From contig JANEZZ010001513.1 of assembly GCA_026122225.1 (NCBI GenBank), positions 3,128,001 through 3,192,000 of the forward strand: 64,000 bases of DNA, in the 5' to 3' direction. Within the stretch, counting starts at the first letter, position 1; every line of letters begins with the position of its first letter. The translations under genes were made by a program, and so were the position numbers. The notes below the pieces were generated by a model. That model was not told the DNA's origin. It made no database searches and worked only from the letters and a program-made list of their open reading frames with translations. This DNA comes from Heloderma charlesbogerti. Taxonomy: Eukaryota > Chordata > Lepidosauria > Squamata > Helodermatidae. This document shows positions 22,505-34,160 of the stretch, one piece after another.

Positions 22505-22580
22505 CTCTGGTGGTGCCTGGATTGAACCTGGGACCTTCTGCATGCAAAATAGGTCCTATACCATGGAGCTATGGCCCTTG
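22505..22580 (-). mobile_element. tRNA-derived SINE head, antisense
   Basis: On the minus strand it reads GGCCATAGCTCCATGGTATA (A-box region) and AAGGTCCCAGGTTCAATCC (B-box GGTTCAATCC). Same family as 53388-53635. Mostly the tRNA-like part is kept. Confidence 0.6.
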
Positions 22581-23584
22581 CCTTGAATAAAAACATAGGC
22601 TGTCAGGTAGGTCAGGTGACTGTTGAAACTCCATGGGATCGGGACAGAACCCTGCTTCCCCCATATAGGTGTAGTGTGTCTGCATGCACTGGAACATATG
22701 TATACTAAACTAAAAACAGAAATTAGAAATATAAAGCCAAAAACAAAAACAAAAAAACCACATTACCATCTTTTTCACCCTGCTTCATGGTAGGGCCAAC
22801 TTTGTACCATTCCTTAATTCAGTTTGAAACAGGAGTCCAAGAAGCTTGCCTGCAACTTCACAATCCTACTAACTGCCCCAGAAAAGCTAAAGAATGCTCC
22901 ATGCCCTTCAACTTTCAGTTAAGAAATGCAAAGAATGATACATTAAGAGAAACTCTCTGTCATTTTGGAGATGTATTCCCCAGATACTACAGGTAAGAAT
23001 GACTACAATGACATCTGCAGCATAGTTTCACATTGTGCATTAATAAAGCTTAGGGTGTAAAAAGAAATAGACATAAACACTTGCTTCATGTAAAAGTAAG
23101 AATGATCAAATGAAAAAGACTTGAGATTCCTGTGAGGAGGACATGACTCAACTGCATATTTTCCCCTGTAATTACAAAAGATCTATCACCAAGGCTAACC
23201 CTTTTTTCTTTCCACAAAAAGAAATCAGTGATGTGATAATAAAGACTGACCTCATTATGTAAGCAAGTCACAGACAAGGTGCATTCAATTTATCATAAAC
23301 AGCCAGGGGGCAAAGAAAGAAAGGGCAAGTTTACACTGGATTTACTTGGCCTTTGGTATTTTATATACATTTTTCCCTTGTTGAAATATTTTATATCGTT
23401 TGTTTATATATTTGAAGGGGCAGGGGGAGTCAAAGCAGTAACAGATAATATTCATCATCCTTTTTTGTTTTAACCACCCTGAATAATTTGTTTCATCTGT
23501 AACTGTGGCCATGCTCATCCTTAACTTCATCGTTAAACAGCGAAGTTGTCCAAAAGAAAAATTCCAAAAGAAAATGTACAAAAA
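22581..23584. other. Unassigned sequence
   Basis: No gene or repeat family recognised; AT-rich. Confidence 0.4.
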
Positions 23585-23690
23585 TCCATATCACCATAAT
23601 ACCTTTATTAGGCCAACTTAAAGGTCATAAAATACTGTGCAAGCTTTCAGGCTCTCCAGAACTCTTCATCAGGCAAGGTGGTAAACAATA
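23585..23690. repeat. Dispersed retroelement fragment
   Basis: CCTTTATTAGGCCAACTTAA, then GCAAGCTTTCAGGCTCTCC and CTCTTCATCAGGCAAGG, belongs to an interspersed family I recognise in many amniotes. A 5' piece of a related element is at 56458-56560. I do not assign a family name. Confidence 0.4.
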
Positions 23691-24221
23691 CTGGGAAAGT
23701 ACATCCATAGCTTCAAGCCTCCCACCCCCCCCAGTGTTCATCACAGCATGACTGTCTTCCACCACCACCACCAAGTAAGCTCACTGGGGTCCACTGGTAT
23801 AGGAAGAGGCCCTCAAACCTGGAGACAGTCCTGCCTGAGACCCTGAGGTCCCAAGTTCTTCTAATCCTGCATCTCTGACACTGGAGCCTGACTTCAGATT
23901 ACACCCCTTTGTGATCCATTATGTTATGAAGGAACCACCACCATTCCTTCTTTAAAAGAAAACAAAATATAAAAGACTAGTGATGGGTGAACTGACCCCA
24001 ATACAAATTGTAACGCTGTTGCCAGGTCCTGGATTTGTCTGTCCAATCTCCATGATTCCAAGTTCTCATTTTGTAGATACAAACTGCTACATAAGCACAG
24101 ATCTCCTCCTTGCCTGCCAGTCAGTCAACCCAGCCTGCGTTGCTCCCCTCCTGACTTCTCCCTTGAAACACCATTCTGCCACACTTGCAACAAGTGCAGC
24201 TATCTTCAAAAATAGCATCTA
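23691..24221. other. Unassigned sequence
   Basis: CACCAC repeats near 23760. TAGTGATGGGTGAACTGACC at 23977 resembles a hAT-like MITE start but no right end was found. Confidence 0.3.
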
Positions 24222-24304
24222 AGCCTGGCAGCGCTTCCTGGAACCACATGGGGTGGTTCATGTGACCACCCCATGTGGCACTCCCAGGAAGTGCCTGTCA
24301 GGCT
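24222..24304. repeat. 83-bp compound palindrome
   Basis: CCACATGGGGTGGT (24244-24257) pairs perfectly with 24265-24278 around a 7-nt loop. The outer arms AGCCTGGCAGCGCTTCCTGG and the inverted copy in CCAGGAAGTGCCTGTCAGGCT also pair. Likely the core of a MITE. Confidence 0.6.
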
Positions 24305-24828
24305 GAAGACAACCATGCTGCCATGAGCACAAGAAGGAGGTTTTCTAAAGTAGTAAAAGCTTTAGAAAATCTCCTTTCTGGCTGAAATGGCTGAGGAAAA
24401 AAAGCCATGCAGACTGTGCAAGCTCTCGTAACCAATCTCACTTTGAAAAATGAAGTTCGTTGGATAGCCATCCAAGCTTGGTACACATAAAAGCATTAGG
24501 AACATAACAGATTCAGCTTACGAGCCACCTACATTTGCATTTCGACGGCATCACTAGAAACAATTTTAGTCAATGACTATGTAGCAGGCTTCACAATTCA
24601 TATGGAGCCACATAACTTGTTCTGGGGGAAAAAAAAAACCTGGGGTGACATGGTAGTTTATCAGAGAATCAGATCATTAATGGAGAACAAGCTTCTCTGA
24701 AAAAGGGTTTGCCACTCACTAGCAATCTTTCCACGTAATGTGCAGCTGCAGGAGAATGCAGGGGAAGGGACTGATTTAGAACCAGAATAGCTTCCTTGGC
24801 TTTAGATGGAAAGGCGAGATGGGTGTTA
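24305..24828. other. Unassigned sequence
   Basis: No gene or repeat recognised; GGATAGCCATCC at 24460 is a small palindrome. Confidence 0.35.
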
Positions 24829-26312
24829 TCAGCATACTGGTTGCATCAAACCCCAAATCTCTTCCAGCAGTTTCATGTATATGTTAAATAGCATGGGGGA
24901 CAAGATGGAATCCCGAGGGACACCACAGGCCAATGGCCATGGTGTCGAACAGGAATGGATTTCGAAATGGATGTAGATAATCTGCCTCACCCAGAAATCT
25001 CTGGAGCTGAGATGCCACCAGCACCTTTCCCAAGAATGGAATATTGCAGACAAAGTTCTTACCACTGCCTCCTTAAGGCAAAACGGAATCACACCTTGCC
25101 ATAAAGCAGTGTTCACCACTGCCCTTACCCACTCAGCCAGTCCTCCCCGGCTGCTTATATAAGCCAGGAATGGCAAGGGTCCAGCACAGAAGTGGCAGGC
25201 CTCACTTCTCCAAGGATCCTGTCCACTTCCTCAAGCTGTAGAATTACTTGTCCATTGTAACTGGACAAGCAAAAAGTTACATCCACCAGATTTGTATCGA
25301 CTATGCCATCTAAGTTGGCATGGATACAATCAATTTTATCTGCAACGTGTTGCACAAATTGATCACAGTGGGCTATCAAGTGGTCCGCCTCGTTTTCTCA
25401 CGGACCAGAGCGCAACAAACCTCAGACCACCTAAAAAAGCTCTTCTGGGTAACTCTGAGCAGACACAACAGTAGCAGAGAAATATGATTGCTTTACTGCC
25501 CTCATGGCCATGGAGCAGGCTTTCACATGAGCTCTAACTTGTGTACAATCAGATCTGTGTTCTGAGTTTTCTGCCAGTGTTGCTCTAGTAATTTTACTGC
25601 CTGCAGTACCCTGGAAAACCAGGGGGCTTATTGGGCTCCACTTTGTGGGAGAGGATGGTCAAGTGTGATCATGTCAACTGCCTGGGCCGTTTCTCTGTTC
25701 CAGAGATTAACCAGAGCTTTGACAGAATCGCCTGCTGAGGTGACAGGAAAATTGACAAGAGCCATCAGAAAGCCAACTGAATCCATCAATCTCCTGGAAT
25801 GGACCATCTTAATTGGCCCCCTGCCCCTGCAAAGGCTCCAAGTCCAGAAGGTTTAAACCCTACCAGATAGTAATCTGTCCATGACATCAGAACTATAGAA
25901 AGTTCCTCCACCCCCAGAGCACCATCATCCACCCTACACAGAAAACCAGATCAAAAGTGTGCCCTGCAAAATGAGTGGGGCCAGATACTTATTAGGACAG
26001 ACCCATGGTTGCCACGGAGGCCGTGAAGTCCTGAGCCACTCCTGACAAGGTGGCTTCTGCATGTATGTTGAAGTTCCCCAGCACATCAAGCCACGGAGAC
26101 TCCATCACCAACCCCAAGTCCATTCCGGCTAGCTTAGGAAGAGAGACTGTTGAGCAGTGGGGTGGGCAGTACACCAACAGAATCTCTATTAGACTCAGTC
26201 TTACTGTACTGGGGTTCTCCCATGGCATATATTCTTGGCAGGATTCCTTAGGATTCCTAACTGATGTGAAACTGAAAAGTGCTCCTTTGACGGTAAACAG
26301 TTGGCAAACCAT
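24829..26312 (-). mobile_element. L2 LINE internal part, antisense
   Basis: An old antisense L2 copy spanning the end of the endonuclease and the first half of the reverse transcriptase. The 3' end is missing. Confidence 0.8.
24829..26312 (-). pseudogene. L2 endonuclease/reverse transcriptase remnant
   Basis: Read from 26312 down, the remnant shows IEILLVYCPPHCSTVSLPKL and SPWLDVLGNFNIHAEATL (endonuclease; GNFN where GDFN is usual), then a linker. Near 25379-25155 comes VILQLEEVDRILGEVRPATS with LDPCHSWLI at the start of the polymerase. At 25176-24829 it continues AYISSRGGLAEWVRAVVNTA, TPWPLACGVPRDSILSPML and FNIYMKLLEE. Several frameshifts separate these blocks and motifs A and C are not preserved. 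It is a decayed gene. Confidence 0.8.
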
Positions 26313-26633
26313 TCCTGCTGAATAGCATACTTAACATATTGCACAATTACATTCTGGCCATGATGTTTCTCCTGTTCTGTGCTTAATATTATGAACTGCT
26401 TTCTTGTTCCTAAACAGTTCCTTCCCTGTCCAATTTGGCTTTCTACATGCACACATGGGGAAAATGAGACAGGAAAAAAGTGGAGAGAGTATGTAGTGAT
26501 GCAACAAGGGAAAGGAAAGGGGAAAAAAAGGAAAGGAAAGCAGGCTGCTGCCTCAACCTTTAGTAGCTCTTTAATGGGTAATGTTGAACACAGCAGCATA
26601 CATTAATGCTGCAGAAAATTTCTATCCAGCTAT
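26313..26633. other. Unassigned sequence, purine-rich 26505-26545
   Basis: A GGGAAAGGAAAGG-type purine run; otherwise nothing recognised. Confidence 0.35.
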
Positions 26634-27221
26634 CATCTCTGGGTATAGGATTGCTATAATTTTCTATCTGGTTTGTGCGTTTTCATCCTTGCACGAAATG
26701 CTATAAATGTATTTTATTGAGATGAGCAAATAATCATTACCGCTTTGTTCTTAAAGGATACTACTAAATTGTTGAGAGACAACCTGTCCCACCCCAGTTG
26801 CAAATGGATTTTGTATGCCACAACCAAATGTAATAATGCAGGAAGGTTACAGAGGACTCTCCAGGTTGCATAACTGCTTCTTCGAGTCCCATGAGAAGGG
26901 ATAGTCATAACATAAGCGGAAGAGTCATTCAGCTGGAGTGGCAGGCGGAAACGGGATCCCACTGTTCCTGTCACTCATCTCAGCAGAAAGGGCGCTGATT
27001 ATCAGGGCCACAAGTACTGCATATATGCGAGATGTCGAGCAGAAAGGGGAGTTGGGAAAGGATGAATCCAGAAGTAGGATGTTGATCCCTAGAAGTGCAC
27101 GTTCAACTCAAAGACTCCTTACATTTTGCTCATCTCAATAAAATACATTTTTAGCATTTTGTGCAAGGATGAAAACGCACAAACCAGATAGAAAATTATA
27201 GCAATCCTATTCCCAGAGATG
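26634..27221. mobile_element. Element with ~96-bp near-perfect terminal inverted repeats
   Basis: The first ~96 bp (26634-26729, starting CATCTCTGGGTATAGGATTG) are repeated inverted at 27126-27221 with only about four mismatches. Between them are ~395 bp without a recognisable transposase or other domain. This is the structure of a non-autonomous DNA transposon with long inverted repeats. No clear target duplication could be aligned and the superfamily is unknown. The high arm identity suggests youth or gene conversion between arms. Confidence 0.75.
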
Positions 27222-27261
27222 AATCTGAGCGAGGCTATTCTCAGTACAAGCAGCTAGATTT

Positions 27262-27480
27262 AAGGTGGCTATGTGTCCTACTTTACAGAGAACAGTCCTC
27301 TGTAAAATAGGGATGTCAGAGGACAATCCTCTGTTGGAAGGTGTCTCCTACTGGAAGTATTTTAGGTTTTCTTCTATTTGAACTATTTTAGATGCAGTTA
27401 GAAAACCTTTTGCTCCTATCATTCCTAATTCCTTCTCTTTCCAGTGTCCAGATGGTGAGTGCCACTGCTTATGTAGCCAA
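27262..27480. mobile_element. MITE fragment of the TAGGGTGGCCA family
   Basis: AAGGTGGCTATGTGTCCTAC and the hairpin words ACAGTCCTCTGTAAAAT and GGACAATCCTCTG align with 14700-14772 in reverse. The right end is eroded. Confidence 0.45.
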
Positions 27481-27787
27481 AACCACACCACCCGTATAAA
27501 AGAGGGAGGTGTCAGCAGGCTCAGAGGAACCTCAACCTTGCAGAAATACAGGAAATCTTTTTTTAAAAAAACCTCCGGGGGGTGGGGGACCTACAAACTG
27601 CTGATTACAAACTGAGCATACACAATGCCCATGCAGTGCTGGCTGAATGTTAGGAGGAAATGAAAACCTGGGAATGGGGGACATGGAATGGAGTGTCGGG
27701 AATCCTGAACAGGGAGCATTCCGTGCCACATTTTGTTGTGTGTCCCATTTGTTTTAAATCTATTTTCGATGCCTTATATATGGCTGA
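27481..27787. other. Unassigned sequence
   Basis: No gene or repeat recognised. Confidence 0.35.
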
Positions 27788-28030
27788 TTTATTTATTTAT
27801 TTGTTTGTTTATTTATTACATTTATATCCCACCCTTTTTCCTCTTGCAAGGAACCCAAGGCAGCTTACATTATCCTCCTCCTCTCCATTTTATCCTCATG
27901 ACAACAGCCCTGTGAGGTGGGTTGGGCTGAGAGTCTGTGACTGGCCCAAAGTCACCCAGTGAGCTTCCATGGCCGAGTGGGGACTAGAACCTGGATCTCC
28001 CAGCTCCCAGTCCAACACTCTCGCCACTAC
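27788..28030 (-). mobile_element. MIR-type CORE-SINE, antisense
   Basis: Starts with the reverse of the ATAA tail (ATTTATTTATTTATTTG), then CCCTGTGAGGTGGGTTGGGC (reverse of the core) and CACCCAGTGAGCTTCCATGG, ending in the reversed tRNA-like head GTCCAACACTCTCGCCAC. Nearly full length. Confidence 0.85.
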
Positions 28031-29154
28031 TATTGTGATTATACATTATTGAGTTTATGATATTTTAATTTCTATTATTGCTAGCTCCTTGGAGGCCTAT
28101 TGTCAAGCAGAAAGGTGGCATATATAAATACTTAAATAAATAACAACACCGCTGCAGCATGTTGATGGAACAAAATTATTCATGATACTTATTCTTTTAT
28201 AACCCTAACACGCTAGTGACATATATTAGAAGGAAACATATTAAAAACAAACTATACAAGAAAGCAATACCATCTGGGTTCTTTGTTAAACTAGTCAAAT
28301 CTTCTACTACATACTTTAAACAAAAAATATTCCTTTTACATGGAGCTTAAAACAAAGTCTATTTTAAGAAGATTAACTGACAATTTAATGGATTGCACCA
28401 AAGATTGTTTTAATTTGCGAATAATCTCCTAAATGTAATGAAATCTCTAAAGCAACATGCAAACTATTCTGGGCCCACAAATAATGAGCTATTGATTCTT
28501 TTGTTATGAAATCATTCTGCTGGATGGCGAAATACCTTTAGGCCACAGTGTATTACATGAGCAAATTATAGTACCTGATGCTGACAGTGAAGAAATGACA
28601 GCAAAGTTTTTCTCATTAAAATCCATGCTGGGGGAAAAAAATGTAAAAACTATTTTTACTGACTTCTGCTCTCACCAAACCATCTTCTTGAACGTATGAA
28701 GTACTAGCCTGAGAAGATCAGAATGTAAGCTATCATTTTAAAAGGTTTAATCCTTATCTATGTGCAAAAAAAAAAACACCTAGAAAAAATTGCCAATGTG
28801 CAAAAGGTGTTTGGGATTGAAGCTTAAGGCTCTGATCCAATTAAAAGTTGTGTATAATCCCACTGAAATCAATGGGATGAATTAGTCATGATCCACTGAT
28901 AATATTCAATTAACAAGGAACATATCACATTCTAGTGAGCAGACAAATCTGGGACTTAGGTCCACCACTCTGCCACTGACAGGTATCCAGTCCAAGACAA
29001 TGGTGAAGCTGAAGCTATCCACAATGTAGGACAGCATAATGTATCCATATTGTCTAAATAACACATCTGTGGCCCTTTACAGCTGTAATTTCCCAGCATT
29101 TTGGAGCCTGAGTGAACATGGAAAATAACAGCATAAATAACGGACATGTTTAAA
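28031..29154. other. Unassigned AT-rich sequence; possible conserved stretch 28380-28620
   Basis: Apart from a weak palindromic-repeat half near 28812-28893 (CCCACTGAAATCAATGGG), no repeats are recognised. 28380-28620 is repeat-free and contains GCAACATGCAAACTATTC and CAAATAATGAGCTATTGATT, which would fit regulatory DNA. Speculative. Confidence 0.25.
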
Positions 29155-29600
29155 ACAGGGCTGGCCCTCCCATGATGTGGACTGATGTGCCCACATCAGC
29201 CGCTGAAGAGGGAGGAATAGTGAATTGTGCTGTTCTACTCCTGCCCCACCAGGAGAGCCCACCACTGCCACCCTGCCATCTTCAGCGGGTGCTCAGGAGA
29301 GCCCTGCCAGCTGCTCTCCCACTGTGGCATTTGCCACAGCAAGAAAACTGGTGGCGGGACTTTCTGGAGCATCAACCTGCCCTCCCTTTGTGTGCCCCCT
29401 GCTCCCTATTATTGCTGCCATGCCTGGGCACTGTGAGAGATTGGCCAAACTCTTGCAAGATCTCATGAGAGTTTGAACAAGCTCCCTCAGGATGTGGTCA
29501 AGTTCTTGTGAGAACCCTGCAGCCAGGAAGGGGTGTGAGGCAGAGGCGAGAAGCAGCAAGAAGCATCGCATGTTCTCACTTCAGGCGGCAAGATAAGTTG
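29155..29600. repeat. GC-rich dispersed repeat (tentative)
   Basis: AACAGGGCTGGCCCTCCCATG at the left and TTCAGGCGGCAAGAT near the right resemble words common in squamate interspersed DNA elements. Ends not found. Several overlapping open frames here have no recognisable domain. Confidence 0.3.
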
Positions 29601-30590
29601 GGCCAGGAGTGGTTTAAAGTAAAATTAATGCTGGAGCTCCTATCATGCCCCCAAACTTTGCTCTCTCCCAACTGCCTAACTTTAGTTGACATAATAACTC
29701 CTCCTCCCCTTCTCTCCCATCTCCCTGGCCACACTCACTCCCGTTTTACCCCTCCCTCCTGCAAGACCATCCTGAACATGCCCAGGGACAGATCTTATGA
29801 ACTGCCATAAGATAAAATAGGCCATTAAAAATATAAATAATGAAAACTACAAACATGTTACACTACTACTAGGGCACAACATGTACTTGACCTCTCCTGT
29901 GAGCTGACACAACAAACTGTAACCTGAAAGATGCTGTACAAATGGAGAAATCAGCCACTATATTTAAATATGTTCAGCGGTATATAAGTCCATTAAATAC
30001 ATACATACATACATACATACATAGAAAGTCTATGATGAAAGAAACAGACAATATCTGTCAAACTGCTGGAAGTCACTCATCAAAATTTCAGTTCCTGTGA
30101 CTAAGTTCAGTTCTGTTCCATTTCCTATCCCTTCTACCTCAAAATTGCCATGGATGGACCTTCCACAAATGGACTTTTCCTATATTGCCAATGAATTTTC
30201 AGATCAATCTGTTGAGCCATTTCCCAAGCACAATGGGATTCATCTGACTTACCTTTAATGTGTGGCCCTATAACTTCCCCTGCTTTAGTGTATTATGGTG
30301 GGGCCTTTGAGTATGTATATCATATTCAATAGGACATATATGGGACTAATTTTAGCTGGTCTGGGACCTTTAACAGTACTACTCCAAGTGCTCAGAATGA
30401 TAACTATCAAAGGTATAAGTAAAATTCCATTTTATTTTTTTAAAGACTCTTGTATCCTGCCCTTCTAAGGATTATAACATATTTCTAACAAGCCTGTTAA
30501 ACAAGTTTGGCTGAATGAAGATAACTTTCCCAAAGTTTTCATTGCCAGGAAAGCTTTGAACCTGTATTTCCTATGTTCCAGGACAACATT
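29601..30590. other. Mostly unassigned; L2-like tail and (ATAC)n at 29965-30024
   Basis: CAGCGGTATATAAGTCCATT followed by seven ATAC units looks like an L2-type 3' end whose tail became a tetranucleotide microsatellite. The rest is unrecognised. Confidence 0.4.
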
Positions 30591-30599
30591 CTAGCTACC

Positions 30600-30830
30600 C
30601 TTAAGCCCCTTCACAGATGCAGCCAGTAGTATGGGCAGTGCTTCTTCCACACTGTGCAAATCCCATGCTGCAAAGGAGTTCATGTGAGTAATTTGGACAA
30701 GGCTGACACTGGGTTCTTCCCTCTTGAAATCGTCCCTCTTGACAAAGGGTTGATTGCATGAAAATGCCCGACACAGCTGGCCTCATCCATGTTATCAAGT
30801 TATTCACATGGTCTGCACTGCAGTGCAGTG
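30600..30830. repeat. Palindromic repeat (tentative MITE)
   Basis: CATGTGAGTAATTTGGACAAG near 30683 and TTATCAAGTTATTCACATG near 30793 are imperfect inverted repeats. TGCAGTGCAGTGCAG (30824-30835) is a short tandem. No ends assigned. Confidence 0.35.
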
Positions 30831-31020
30831 CAGATTCCGTGCTGTTGGCTATGTGTGGGCCTCAAGGCCATGCCACATAACGCTATTGAAAAAAGAGCTT
30901 CCAACAGAACTCCCATGCCTGATTACCTGATGTGGTTGAGATCCATTGAATGTAGCATTGAAGTCTATGATATGCTCCTTCGTGATGGTCTCCTACCATC
31001 ACGTAGCATTACCATATTCA

Positions 31021-31065
31021 GTAATATTATTATTATTATTATTAATAATAATAATAATAATAATG
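31021..31065. repeat. (ATT)n(AAT)n perfect palindromic microsatellite
   Basis: About six ATT units are followed directly by about eight AAT units, so the tract can fold into a single long hairpin. Confidence 0.9.
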
Positions 31066-31304
31066 TTCATCTGTAGCCCTGAAAACAGGATTGCGTACCT
31101 GCAGTCATTCTTCTTATATGTGAATAAACTATGCAGATCTGTAGGTGACATATCATATTTTATGTGGCTCGAACATCTAAATATTGTTTGACGTTAACAA
31201 AGATGTGTGGGTCATATTCTTTGAGCATTTGTATTGAATTCACTCAAAGTAGCTATGGAAAAACAGCCTCACACAGTATGTTTTACATACTGTACCTGCT
31301 ATTT

Positions 31305-34101
31305 GGAACCTGGAATGTAAGATCAATGAATCAAGGTAAGCTGGAGGTGGTCAAACATGAGATGGCAAGACTGAACATCGACATCTTGGGAATCAGTGAA
31401 CTAAAAGGGATAAGCATGGGCAATTTTAATTCAGGTGACCATCATATCTACTACTGTGGGCAAGAATCCCTTAGAAGAAATGGAGTAGCACTCATAGTCA
31501 ACAAAAGGGTGGGAAAAGCAGTACTGGGGTACAATCTCAAAAATGACAGAATGATCTCAGTACGAATCCAAGGCAAACCATTCAACATCACAGTAATTCA
31601 AGTCTATGCCCCAACCACTGAGGCCCAAGAAGCTGAGGTTGATCAGTTCTATGAAGACCTACAACACCTTCTAGAACGAACACCAAAAAACGATGTCCTC
31701 TTCATCATAGGGGATTGGAATGCTAAAGTCAGAAGTCAAGAAATCACTGGGATAACAGGCAAGCATGGCCTTGGTGTACAAAATGAAGCAGGACAAAGAG
31801 TTTTGCCAAGAGAACACGCTGATCATAGCAAACACTCTTTTCCAACAGCACAAGAGGCAACTGTACACATGGACATCACCAGATGGTCAATATCGAAATC
31901 AGATTGATTATGTCCTTTGCAGCCAAAGATGGAGAAGCTCTATACAGTCAGTAAAAACAAGACCTGGAGCTGACTGTGGCTCAGATCATGAGCTGCTTCT
32001 TGCAAAATTTTGGCTGAAATTGAAGAACGTAGGGAAAACCACGAAACCATTCAGGTATGACCTCAATCATATCCCTTATGAATATACAGTGGAGTTGAGG
32101 AATAGATTTAAGGGATTAGACCTGATAGACAGAGTACCTGAGGAACTATGGACGGAGGTCCCTAACATTGTTCAGAAGGCAGCAACTCAATCCATCCCAA
32201 AGAAAAAGAAATGCAAGAAAGCAAAGTGGCTGTCTGATGAGGCTTTAGAAGTAGCTGAGGAAAGAAGGGAAGCGAAAAGCAAGGGAGAAAGGGGAAGATA
32301 TATCCAACTGAATGCAGAGTTCCAGAGAATAGCAAGGAGAGACAAGAAGGCCTTTTTAAATGAACAATGCAAAGAAATCGAAGAAAACAACAGAATGGGA
32401 AAGACTAGAGATCTCTTCAAGAAAATTGGAGATCTCAAGGGAATGTTTTGTGCAAAGACGGGCATGATAAAGGACAAAGAAGGCAGGGACCTAACAGAAG
32501 CAGATGAGATTAAGAAGAGGTGGCAAGAATACACAGAAGAACTATACAGGAAAGATCTGAATGTCCCTGATAGCCATGATAGTGTGGTCACTGAACTTGA
32601 GCCGGACATCCTCGAGAGTGAAGTCAAGTGGGCCTTAGGAAGCATTACTAACAACAAAGCTAGCAGAGATGACAGTGTTCCAGCTGAGCTATTTAAAATC
32701 CTAAAAGATGATGCTGTTAAAGTGCTGCACTCAATATGCCAACAAATGTGGAACACTCAACAGTGGCCACAAGACTGGAAAAGGTCAGTTTACATTCCAA
32801 TGCCAAAGAAGGGCAATGCCAAAGAGTGTTCAAACTACCGAACAATTGTGCTCATTTCATATGCCAGCAAGGTTATGCTCAAAATCCTACAAGCTAGGCT
32901 TCAGCAGTACACAAACCGAGAACTACCGGAAGTACAAGCTGGGTTTCGAAGAGGCAGAGGAACTAGAGATCAAATCGCCAACTTTTGCTGGATCATGGAG
33001 AAAGCAAGAGAATTCCAGAAAAACGTCTATTTCTGCTTCATTGACTACGCTAAAGCCTTTGATTGTGTGGATCACAACAAACTGTGGCAAATTCTGAAAG
33101 AGATGGGGGTACCAAGCCACCTTACCTGTCTCCTGAGAAACATGTACGAGGGTCAAGAAGCAGCAGTAAGAACCAGACATGGAACAACCGATTGGTTCAA
33201 AACTGGGAAAGGAGTACGACAAGGCTGCATATTGTCAGCCTGCTTATTTAACTTATATGCAGAGTACATTATAAGAAACGCCGGGTTGGATGAATCACAG
33301 GTTGGAATTAAGATTGCCGGGAGAATTATCAACAACCTCAGATACGCAGATGATACCACCCTAATGGCAGAAAGTGAAGAGGATCTAAAGAGCCTCTTGT
33401 GGAGGGTGAAAGAGGAGAGTGCAAAAGCTGGTTTGAAACTCAACATTAAAAAAACTAAGATCATGGCATCTGGCCACATCACTTCCTGGCATATGGAAGG
33501 GGAAGAAATGGAAGCAGTGACAGATTTTACTTTCTTGGGCTCCAAGTTCACCGCAGACGGTGACTGTAGCCATGAAATTAAAAGACGCTTGCTCCTTGGG
33601 AGGAAAGCTATGGCAAACCTAGACAGCATAGTAAGAAGCAGAGACATCACTTTGCCGACAAAGGTCCGTCTAATCAAAGCTATGGTTTTCCCAGTAGTAA
33701 CGTATGGCTGTGAGAGCTGGACTATAAGGAAGGCTGAGTGCTGAAGAATTGATGCTTTCGAACTGTGGTGCTGGAGAAGACTCTTACGAGTCCCCTGGAC
33801 TGCAAGGAGGTCAAATCAGTCCATCCTAAAGGAAATCAACCCTGACTGCTCATTAGAAGGGCAGATACTGAAGCTGAAGCTCAAATATTTTGGCCTCCTA
33901 ATGCGAAGAGAAAACTCTCTGGAAAAGACCCTGATGCTGGGAAAGACTGAAGGCAAAAGGAGAAGGGGACAGCAGAGAATGAGATGGCTAGATAGCATCA
34001 CTGATGCAATGCATATGGACTTGAGCACGCTCCGGGAGAGAGCGCAGGACAGGAAGGCCTGGCATGGTATGGTCCATGGGGTCACGAAGAGTTGGACATG
34101 A
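31305..34101 (+). pseudogene. BovB endonuclease/reverse transcriptase polyprotein, two disabling changes
   Basis: Endonuclease: GTWNVRSMNQGKLEVVK, ISELK, VYAPTTEAQ, IIGDWNAKV, YTWTSPDGQYRNQIDYVLC and GADCGSDHELLLAKF. Reverse transcriptase: QAGFRRGRGTRDQ, CFIDYAKAFDCVDHNKLW (motif A), GVRQGCILSACLFNLYAEY (motif B), NNLRYADDTTLMAE (motif C, intact), GLKLNIKKTKIMASG and GCESWTIRKAEC. A deletion near 31795-31800 (between NEAGQR and EFCQEN) shifts the frame. TGA at 33742-33744 replaces an Arg codon that is CGA in the copy at 62116, a CpG transition. Homology continues after it as RIDAFELWCWRRLLRVPW to 34101. With only two breaks it is a young pseudogene. Confidence 0.93.
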
Positions 34102-34119
34102 CTGAACGACTGAACAACA
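31305..34119 (+). mobile_element. BovB (RTE-clade) LINE, 2.8 kb, with 11-bp target duplication
   Basis: The copy starts at the beginning of the endonuclease domain and ends in GGACATGACTGAACGACTG and AAC repeats, the BovB terminus. It is flanked by ACCTGCTATTT at 31294-31304 and 34120-34130 (exact). The BovB family is well known for horizontal spread among squamates, ruminants and other vertebrates. This is the most complete transposon in the window. It is slightly 5'-truncated. Confidence 0.95.
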
Positions 34120-34160
34120 ACCTGCTATTTTACTCTTCTCTCTAGACAGTGTGTCCCAAC

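Noticed and set aside
29172..29571. Host exon in overlapping open frames
   Set aside because: All three plus frames and one minus frame are open for similar lengths in a GC-rich repeat, with no domain or supported splice sites.
31164..31304. Upstream part of the first BovB open frame
   Set aside because: Residues before the insertion point are host sequence that happens to be open; the target duplication at 31294-31304 marks the true start.
32187..32756. 189-residue minus-strand open frame
   Set aside because: It is the antisense shadow of the BovB coding region.
33153..33677. 174-residue minus-strand open frame
   Set aside because: Antisense shadow of BovB reverse transcriptase; the same shadow appears at 62021-62521 opposite the second BovB copy.
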